A stretch of 64,000 nt of DNA, from the NCBI RefSeq assembly GCF_023898315.1, contig NC_064616.1, positions 710,053,389 to 710,117,388 of the forward strand, given 5' to 3'. Shown here piece by piece: positions 55,513-64,000 of this stretch (position 1 is its first letter; each line of letters begins with the position of its first letter). The position numbers and the translations under genes are program-made. This stretch comes from Schistocerca nitens (lineage: Eukaryota; Arthropoda; Insecta; Orthoptera; Acrididae). The notes under the pieces were generated by a model, which did not search any database, had not been told where the DNA came from, and saw only the letters and a list, made by a program, of their open reading frames with translations.

Positions 55513-57901
55513 TTTTTTTTTTTTTTTTTTCCTTTATTGTATTTCAATTCCCCATCAGGGCGGGCTGGCAGCAGCATAGGCGCTGCTCTTCAGCCGAAAG
55601 ACATAGAACAAAACAATAGAAGACATTTAAAAACAGCAAAGGAGAGAATAAGGTGAACATAGATATAAAAAAGGGGAACATCATGGAAGGCAATAGACAA
55701 AAAACGGGGTGACTGTAAAATGGAGATAAAAAAACTGTTTAAAAGTAGCACACACAAAAAGCCACACACTGCGACGGTTAAAAGAACACGAGGCACAGTA
55801 TGACTGGAGCATAAAGGTAGCGACGTATGGCATAGCACATAATGTAACACTGACGGCGAACCTCAAGGCAGGACACAATTAAAATCACACCTCTTGACTC
55901 ACACGAGAAACAGCACTAAACAACACTGATGTGGCACACTGATGAAGAGCAACACAGAGGATCTGCCAGGCGCTAGGAGATGAGGGAGACCTGAAGAAGG
56001 GAGGGAGGGGAAGAGATGGGGGAGGTGACCGGGGGGCGCGTGGAGGAGGGCCAGGGAGGGAGGGATGTGGGAAGGAGAGAGGCAAGTATGGGGTGCAGGG
56101 TTTCAGGGGAGGGGGGGACTGAGGAAAATCCGCTCTGGGAGAAGGAGGAAAGAGGGAAAGGGGCCCTGGGGAGTGGGGGGGGGGAACAAGGCCAGGTTAT
56201 AGTTGGAAGGAAGGGTAGATGTCACGGCGAAGTTCGTCATCCGGGAGGGGGAGGCGTTGGAAATTGCCCTGACGAAGGAGATGGAGGGTGTGGAGGTGGA
56301 GAGAGGGAGGGATACAGCGATAGAGGCGCGGCAACGGGCGGGGGGTGGAGAGGAAGGAGGAAACCAGAGGGTGGGGGGGATCAAGCCTGCGAACAATGTA
56401 AAGGATGCGGAGATGTTGGAGGAACAGGAGGAGGTGGGGGAAGGGGATCAGTTCATACAGGAGCCGTGTGGGGGAAGGAAGGCGGATACGGAAGGCAAGG
56501 CAGAGCGCATGGCGTTCAAGGATTTGGAGGGCCTTGTAAAAGCGGGTGGGGGCGGAGATCCAGGCAACGCTGGCATAACAGAGGATAGGACGGATGAGGG
56601 ATTTGTAGGTGTGGAGGATGGTAGAAGGATGCAAGCCCCATGTCCGGCCAGACAGGAGTTTCAGAAGGCGGAGGCGGGAATGGGCTTTCTGCTGGATGGT
56701 CAGGAGATGAGGGGTCCAGGTGAGGTGGCGGTCAAGGGTGAGGCCAAGGTATTTCAGGGTGGGGGTGAGTTGGATAGGACGACCATAAAGGGTGAAGTAG
56801 AAATCATGGAGGCGGAAGGAGCGAGTGGTGCGGCCTATGATGATTGCCTGGGTTTTGGAGGGGTTGATACGGAGGAACCACTGGTTACACCAAGTGGTGA
56901 ACTGGTTAAGGTGGGTTTGGAGGGTACGTTGAGACCGTTGAAGGGTAGGATAGAGAGCCAGGAAGGCGGTGTCATCAGCATACTGGAGAAGGTGGACTGG
57001 TGGGGGTGGCTTGGGCATATCAGCTGTATACAAGAGATAGAGGAGAGGGGAGAGGACAGAACCCTGGGGGACGCCAGCCGTGGGATAAAAGATACGGGAG
57101 TTGGTGTTGTGGAGGGTGACATAGGAAGGACGGTGCGAGAGGAAGGAAGCGATCAGACGGACAAAATTGATAGGCAGGGCGTAGGTTTGGAGTTTAAAGA
57201 GGAGACCGGGATGCCATACACGGTCATAGGCATTTTGGAGGTCAAGGGAAACAAAAATGGCGGAGCGACGGGAGTTGAGCTGGAGGGACAGAAGGTGAAC
57301 AAGGTTGAGGAGTTGGTCGTCAGCAGAGAAGGAGGGTCGGAAGCCACACTGGGTAAGGGGGAGGAGGTGGTGTTGAGCAAGCTGCTGATGGATACGGCGG
57401 GAGAGGATGGATTCAAAGACCTTACTGAAGACGGAGGTGAGGCAGATGGGACGATAGGAAGAGGCGGCAGAAGGGGGTTTGTTGGGTTTGAGGAATAAGA
57501 GGACGCGGGAGGTCTTCCACAGGTCAGGGTAGAAGCCAGTAGAGAGGACGACATTATAGAGATGGGCGAGGACAGTCAGGAAGGAATAGGGGCTTTCGCG
57601 AAGGTGACGGTAGGTGACACAGTCGTGACCAGGGGCCGTGTTGCGTTTGGACCGGAGGATAAGTTTAATGTCTTGTGCTGTGATGGGAGTGTTTATGTCG
57701 GAGGGGGGCAACTGCCCCAAGTACTGGAGACTAGGAGCAAGAGGAGCGACCGAGGTATCGGCACGTTCCATGACCGTGGGGAAAAGAGAATAATCAAAGT
57801 GGGGATCATCGGGGATGGAGAAGACCTCGGAAAGGTGGGAAGCGAAGTGGTTGGCCTTACTGAGGTTGTCAGGAAGTGGGCGATCGTTATGGAGAAGGGG
57901 G
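55513..57901 (-). mobile_element. 5'-truncated Jockey LINE at left of unit C
   Basis: 2.39 kb, poly(T) at left, flanked by TGACGTGTCCTC (55501-55512) and TGACGAGTCGTC (57902-57913). Same family as the 47584-53078 copy but with its own variants in the 3' UTR (CCATCAGGGC, GGGGTGACTGT, seven A's before CTGTTT). It is truncated at the same ORF2 point as the hybrid LINE, as expected if the hybrid took its right part from this insertion. Confidence 0.92.
56197..57901 (-). CDS. Jockey ORF2 fragment (unit C side)
   Basis: Uninterrupted reverse transcriptase and C-terminus, as in 26149-27853, with a few own changes (for example LRINPSKT where the other copies have LRLNPSKT). Lacks the endonuclease. 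Confidence 0.85.
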
Positions 57902-58922
57902 TGACGAGTCGTCAATTTCAAACTCCCTCTTAAGGGAACGAAATGTCTCACCACATATGAAGTCTCTTAAGGTAACACCACAGAGAAGTTGTAAATATAA
58001 GTTTTATACTACGATTCACTTCATAAATTCGGTAACGCATCTGACTTTATTACGATGGTTGACTCTCCCTGTATAGGTGGAGACTGAAATGTCGTTAAAA
58101 GAGAGCGCTGCAACGAAAGAAACGCCAAGTAAAGAATCATATCCGTGGTGCCCCAGCCTTCGCCTACATCTGCCAGGTGGCGTGGTGCCACAGCCATCGC
58201 CTACATCCGCCAGGTGGCGTGTCACTGATATCAAACTGATGGGTTGATTAATTAAATTGATCATGAGAGTCACTTTGCATGGTGAATAATTTTTCTTTTT
58301 CAGTAGTCGGATTAAACTCATGAGGAAGTTCAAATGGGAATCCCTGAAGGGGAGAAGGTGTTCTTTTTGAGGAACACTGTTAATAACCGACATTTGAACC
58401 TGACCACTAAAGGATTCTACCAACAGCAGTATACAATACACGTAAGGACCGCGCTATTAAAAACACGATCACAATGACTATGTTACCATCACCCTGCATA
58501 AAAGGCGGTCTTGGTTTTACAGGCACACACAAGAGTCGCTGATAGCGTTACACTTTCTGGTAGAAATTCTGTCTGCGATTTGGATTCAAGTCCCTCCATT
58601 CAACGACATGCTTGCGTTGGATCCTATGCAGAATCTCATACCTCTTTCTAACCTATATGGTACAGTAAAACTCCAACGGGGTTTCAGACGGTCCCTCTGG
58701 ATCTTGTAACTGTTCCTCAGTCTCTGCCCCAGCCTCCCTGCAGCTTCATCTATGTGATCGTCCCAATTTAAGTTGGAACTGAACGAAAGTCGGAGAGCGC
58801 TAAATCCACCATCTTCTGCAACCTGTGTAGAAATAGGTTGAGCCTAGTTAAACAACAGGCCCATCTTTTGACCACTCGGTGCAGATGGGAACAAGTGGTC
58901 GTATCGCCGTCAATGGTGTACG

Positions 58923-59339
58923 ATGTGCAAGGTCAGCGCCAAAACGAAGCTTTCTTCTGCAACAGGAGGTCGTAGTATAAGAAGACAGTACAAACAGTTA
59001 CGGTCGGGTTTTTTATTGGGAAAATTAGGAAGATTCAACATCATACAGAAACTGGGAGAAAAACGAGGATTTTCCTACTGCAATGAGATGCATTACCAAA
59101 CTACATTCAGGTACTACAGTCTGAAGGAGATCTGCGTCCCTGAGGGTGCATTCATGTCTGTCACCCAAACATTATATCGTCGTTATTTTGTACCATCCAC
59201 CAGAGAAAAATTACGAACTATAAAAGCTCAGCTAACTTCATCCGACAGAGAACTCGATAAGTTTTTTATCACGTCTCTCTCTTCTGGTATATCGAAAACA
59301 AATACTGTCTGCATGTCGGCACCGAGCGTTTTGTGGTGA
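58923..59339 (+). CDS. Unrecognised 138-codon open frame (unit C)
   Basis: Same predicted protein as at 3391-3807. No domain recognised. Confidence 0.15.
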   Translation: MCKVSAKTKLSSATGGRSIRRQYKQLRSGFLLGKLGRFNIIQKLGEKRGFSYCNEMHYQTTFRYYSLKEICVPEGAFMSVTQTLYRRYFVPSTREKLRTIKAQLTSSDRELDKFFITSLSSGISKTNTVCMSAPSVLW

Positions 59340-59713
59340 TCCTATTAGATATAGATGGTATTGATCCATTGGAGCAGGTGGCCAGTAATGGAAGTCGCTT
59401 GCACAGACCAGTGTAAAGTTTCATCGCCTGTGCTGTAGGTGGACCATATCACACGAACTATCAGTCAAAGAGGGTCCCTGTTTTGTTGCCTGATACATTG
59501 TTTTCTTTCTGCTGTAACATGCTTTGTACACTGCCATACACTTTGTTTTTTTCGCCATGACCATGAGGTCTGTATCGGGTTTCAAACTGACATTAACACG
59601 TTTTGATCCATTGTCTCTCACAGAAAACTGGACATTGCACGGGGTACATCATGTTGCTGCTGCTCCACAATGGATGACTGGAATAAAAGACAGTCAAAAT
59701 GTAAGGAAACTGG

Positions 59714-59906
59714 TTCAAATGGCTCTTAGCACTATGGGACTTAACATCTGAGATCATCAGTCCCCTAGACTTAGAACTATTTAAACCTAAGTAACCTAAG
59801 GATATCACACACATCCATGCCCAAGGCAAGAGTCGAATCTGCGATCGTAGCATCCGCGTGGTTCTAAACTGAAACGCCTAGAACCGCTCGACTACAGTGG
59901 CCGGCA
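59714..59906 (-). mobile_element. tRNA-headed SINE (type 1), unit C
   Basis: Equivalent of 4182-4374, flanked by TAAGGAAACTGG. Confidence 0.9.
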
Positions 59907-59918
59907 TAAGGAAACTGG

Positions 59919-61059
59919 AAGGGTTTTGCTGCAATGTGTAGCGTTTCCAAACATCTAATCTTTCACAGTGACGGGGTAGCTAATGGCTTGGTGTTCTGTT
60001 TCAACTGATCCCTCATATTGCAGTCATGTACACGATCATTTTTTCGGTGCTAGCCATCCCCAGAAGGTGTTGCCCCACCACTAAGACTCTTTCTCCATCT
60101 CAAACAAGCGATGTTAGTCAGTCATTATGTGGTAATCAACAGCGTACCAGTGGACAGATGGTATGGAAAAGACACCACCGATGTACCGTAATAAGAACCA
60201 CAGTTGATAGTGTGATCAATTTTAGCAACTTTACCACTTTTTTACAACGCCGACCAATGACACAGCAGTATACATCTGAATTTTTGTATCATGACTTAAC
60301 CACCCCTCCTCTACTTTGCGAGTGTCATTGCGAATGTAGATAGATGACTGTGCAGTATGTCCATTAATTGTTAATTCTCGAAAGTATACACCAAAGCACG
60401 CCACACAGCAATCTACATATTATTAGCATTTCGATCGTAGCGCGTAATTTGAGATTACGATTGCCTATCGTACCCTATGCGGACGGGAGTTACAGAGCAT
60501 TCTCGCATTCTTAGGAGAAGGTTAGGGACTGAAAGATCTCCTCGCATTGTCTTTGACCAACGCTCCCTGAAACACTGTCACCGATTTACTCTGCAGCTGA
60601 CCAGAAGTAGATCGCTACATTCAACATTTCGTGATGGACCAGAGTGTACCTAGTCCTTAACTGCTGTCCCGCACCCATTTAAGAGCACAAGATTTCTGAA
60701 GATGCGCAAATGTCGAGGAGGTTAGCACCCCTTGTCGGTGTAAAGTAAATATGAAAGTGTTGTGATGATACAATAGACAGTTAAGAACAAGAAACGGGTG
60801 GTTTTCATGCCTGATGGAGCTCCAGACAGACGGACTTTGAAGCATTTTATGTAAATCAACTGCACTATCAATTTTAAACTATTGTTCTATTGTCTGAGGT
60901 CAGTACCAAGAAGTTATTGGTAAGAGAGAACATAAACAATCGCACTCCTAAGGCTGCACGGTTCTGCTCTTAAAACAATCTATAATGTTAGATCGTTGCG
61001 GTTTCCGACCTATTGGTTGTGTGGAATGCAACGCTGTTACTATTCCAATGTAAGAAATA
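59919..61059. other. Unit C spacer with unfilled RTE site
   Basis: Single TCTACAT at 60412-60418, as in unit B. Nothing else recognised. Confidence 0.6.
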
Positions 61060-61061
61060 TA

Positions 61062-62464
61062 CACTAAAGCGCCAAAAAACAGGTATAGGCATGCATATTC
61101 AAATACAGAGATATGTAAACAGGCAGAATGGTGCACTGCGAGAGACAACAAGTCTGCCTGTGTGAGACAACAAGTTCAAAAATGGCTCTGAGCACTATGG
61201 GGCTTAACTTCTGAGGTCATCAGTCCCCTAGAACTTAGAACTACTTAAACCTAACTAACCTAAGGACATCACACACATCCATGCCCGAGCCAGGATTCGA
61301 ACCTGCGACCTTAGTGGTCGCGCGATTCCAGACTGTAGCGCCTAGAGCCGCTCGGCCACTCCGGCCGGCAGACAAAAAGTGTCTGGTGAAGTTGATAGAT
61401 CGGTTACTGCTGCCGCCGTGGCAGGTTATGAAGATTTAAGTGAGTTTGAACGTGGTGTTATAGTCGGCAAACAAGCATGGGACACAGCATCTCCGAGGTA
61501 GAGATGAGGTGGGGATTTTCCCATATGACCATTTCAAGAGTGTACTGTGAATATCAGGAATCTGATAAAACATCATATCTCCGACATCGCTGTGGCCAGA
61601 AAAAATCCTGCAAGAATGGGACCAACGATGACTGAAGTGCTACCCTTCCACAAATTGCTGCGTTTTCAGAGCTCGTCCATCAACAAGTGTCAGCGTGCAA
61701 ACCACTCAATGAAACATCATCGATATGGGCTTTCGGAGCGGAAGGTCCACTCGTGTACCCTTGATGACTGGACAACACAAAGCTTTACGCCTAGCTTGGG
61801 CCCGTCAAAACCGACATTGGACTGTTGACGACTGGAAACATGTTGCCTTGTCGGACGAGTCTCGTTTCAAATTTTATCGAGCAGATGGACATGTACGGGT
61901 ATGGAGGCAACCTCATGAATCCTTTGACCCTGCATGTCAGCAGGGCACTGTTCAAACTGGTGGAGGCTATGTAATGGTGTGGGGCGTGTGCAGTTGGAAT
62001 AATATGGGACCCCTGATAAGTCTAGATGCGACTCTGGCAGGAGGCACTTACGTAAGCATCCTGTCTGCACACCTGCATCCATTCATGTCCATTGTGCATT
62101 CCGACGGAATTGGGCAATTCCAACAGAACAATGCGAGACCCCGCACGTCCAGAATTGCTACAGAGTGGCTCCAGGAACACTCTTCTGAGTTTACACACTT
62201 CCGTTGCCCACCAGACTCTCCAGACATTAACATTATTGAGCATATCTGGGATGCCTTGCAACGTGCTGTTCAGAAGAGATCTCCAATCCTTCGCACTCCT
62301 ACGGATTTATGGACAGCCCTGCAGTATTCAGGGTGTCCATTTCCTCCAGTACTACTTCAGGCATTAGTCGAGTCCACGCCACATCGTGTTGCAGCACCTC
62401 TGCTTGTCCGCGGGGGCCGTACACGACATTAGGCGAGTGTAGCAGATTCTTTGGCTCTTCAGTG
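61062..62464 (+). mobile_element. Tc1/mariner relic 1 (unit C)
   Basis: Equivalent of 7904-9306 at the same length, TA at 61060-61061 and 62465-62466. The DDE-domain frame is at 61725-62432, with the Asn in the second catalytic position and IIEHIWDAL at the Glu. Confidence 0.92.
61176..61370 (-). mobile_element. tRNA-headed SINE (type 1) inside Tc1 relic, unit C
   Basis: Equivalent of 8018-8212. Confidence 0.9.
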
Positions 62465-62466
62465 TA

Positions 62467-63838
62467 TTTCAAACGCATGGCATACATTCTCCTTGCAGGT
62501 TTCTCTACGATAAACAATGGTGACACACTGTAAAATAAATAAACTACTTCCTTAAAACATCGATTCTTTGTGATACATTCACAATACAGCTTTCCAATTT
62601 TCACATCCGATCACGGTGCAGAAATTAAACTACGCTCGCATCAGTCCTGTACAAAATGATCGTTAGTAACTGAGAGTACATCTTACAAAAAAAGAGAGAA
62701 TCACACAGCAGCGGTATTTGACATGTGAAATTACACGTCATGTCGCCACTAACTCCGTAAACAGGACATCTATGAAGCAGATGTATACACGGGGATTGCA
62801 GTACCTCACAAACACCTGCCGCTAACTTAGAATCGCCGTAGTTATGAAACTGAAGACTCGATTTTATGCCAAGATGCGGCGGGGGAATGGAGTAGCATAA
62901 ATCTTCATTCATCTAGACGAATGTGTTAAAACGGGATGGACATGTTTCATCACACATGAGATGGAAGTCCTCTGATGACTGAGAGGTTTGCTGTTAACGA
63001 TCCCAAGTAGACAGTGCTCTAAGTCACACACGAAACACATAGCTGTATATGAGTCAAACGCAGGTTATGTCACACAACTGATGCATCCCGATAGAACAAC
63101 AAGAAAAAATGGTCAAATGACGTGCAGCAACATCTCCCCCCCCCCTCTATCTCTCTAGAATGCATAATCAGTCTACCATTAAATCATTCCTTGTCACAAC
63201 TCCATCTCAACTGGTCACCCCATCCACTCTCTGTCGTTCTTTAATGCAGATACAAGTAAGTTTAGAGGCAGATGGTTCTCTTTCTTCCAGGAAAGCATCA
63301 AAGACAGCAGTCAACTAGCATGTATCACTATTACCTCGATAGACGTGCAGTAGAATGTTGTCTCGACGAAAAATGACTGTTTCCCTGGTTTCTAGAGCTT
63401 CCATGTCAATGTTTTCTCACACTCCTCTTGCTGTTACATACTCGTTCCCATGTATAGGAATTGTTCTGCACCAAGCAGAAGACATTCAAGTACTCTCTCA
63501 ATTTTCCCTCATTTCACCCTATTTTCCCTCAATTTATCCGTATTCCGTCATTTTTCGTAATTTTATCGATTTTATCTCACTTCTATCCATGTGATCATGA
63601 CATCACTTCTCGTTCTGTATTCTAAAATATCTTGGAAATGTAGTACAGTTGCCAGCATCTAGCGCAAATGCACTATTTTTCTGGTCTGGAGACATAGTAT
63701 AGCACTGTACTCGAATGCATCCAGTCACCTCCAACTACATTTTCTACAGTTGCAATGTGTTTGCTCTGTTTTCTGTATGTCTGTGTCCGTGCAACTGTCA
63801 CAGATGGCTCTCATGACCCAGAGTAGACTCGAGCTAGT
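62467..63838. other. Unit C spacer, nothing recognised
   Basis: Equivalent of 9309-10681. Confidence 0.4.
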
Positions 63839-64000
63839 GTTCAAGTGTGGATCGGCAACGCATTATATCTACAGCGATGTTGGAACGTGCATCCACAATA
63901 TGCCACGTCCATGGTAGGGTTTGAAGGTGGATCCACCATGCATAATATCCAGAGTGATGTTGGGATGCAGTTACACAATATACCACATCTGGGATAGGGT
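63839..64000. repeat. 80-base minisatellite (unit C, cut by window end)
   Basis: First two copies of the array seen at 10682-10981. Confidence 0.85.

Larger units (their letters stand above)
57913..64000. repeat. Segmental duplication, unit C (cut by window end)
   Basis: Third copy, colinear with 2381 onward. It lacks the RTE LINE like unit B, but keeps the SINE inside the first Tc1 relic like unit A. It continues past the window. Confidence 0.95.

Overview
The window looks like repeat-dense intergenic DNA from a large insect genome, most likely an orthopteran (grasshopper or locust; Schistocerca is my guess from the very common tRNA-headed SINE family, which is recall and not proof). I find no host protein-coding gene, rRNA or free-standing tRNA gene that I can support. 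Almost everything recognisable is transposon-derived: Jockey-type and RTE-type LINEs, a decayed older LINE, two Tc1/mariner relics, a decayed hAT, at least three SINE types, and the 3' end of a Ty3/Gypsy LTR element.

Layout: 1-1609 is the 3' part of a Ty3/Gypsy element ending in an LTR. 1855-2370 is an old Jockey 3' fragment. The rest is built from three near-identical copies of one segment: unit A (2381-24714), unit B (27865-47583) and the start of unit C (57913 to the window end). A and B are joined by a 2.4 kb 5'-truncated Jockey LINE (25465-27853). B is followed by a full-length Jockey LINE with two open reading frames (47584-53078), then about 2 kb seen only once here (53095-55114), then a second copy of the old Jockey fragment (55115-55500), another truncated Jockey LINE (55513-57901) and unit C.

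The main result is mechanistic. The LINE joining A to B is a hybrid. Its left flank is the target site of the full-length LINE at the end of unit B, and its right flank is the target site of the truncated LINE at the start of unit C. Internal variants switch from one parent type to the other inside an identical stretch at about 25687-25776. This is the footprint of unequal crossing-over between two LINEs flanking the same segment, producing a tandem duplication. The units also differ by clean presence or absence of insertions with target-site duplications (RTE LINE in A only, one SINE in A only, one SINE in B only, one Jockey fragment in A only) and by deletions, so they behave like diverged haplotypes placed in tandem. 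A haplotype misjoin during assembly must be excluded before the array is taken as real.

Within each unit the order is: unknown sequence, a SINE, (RTE LINE in A), unknown sequence, Tc1 relic, unknown sequence, 80-base minisatellite, second Tc1 relic with a SINE inside, decayed LINE with a SINE inside, SINE cluster, decayed hAT, and a SINE of another type. I saw no CRISPR array, operon or novel multi-gene system.
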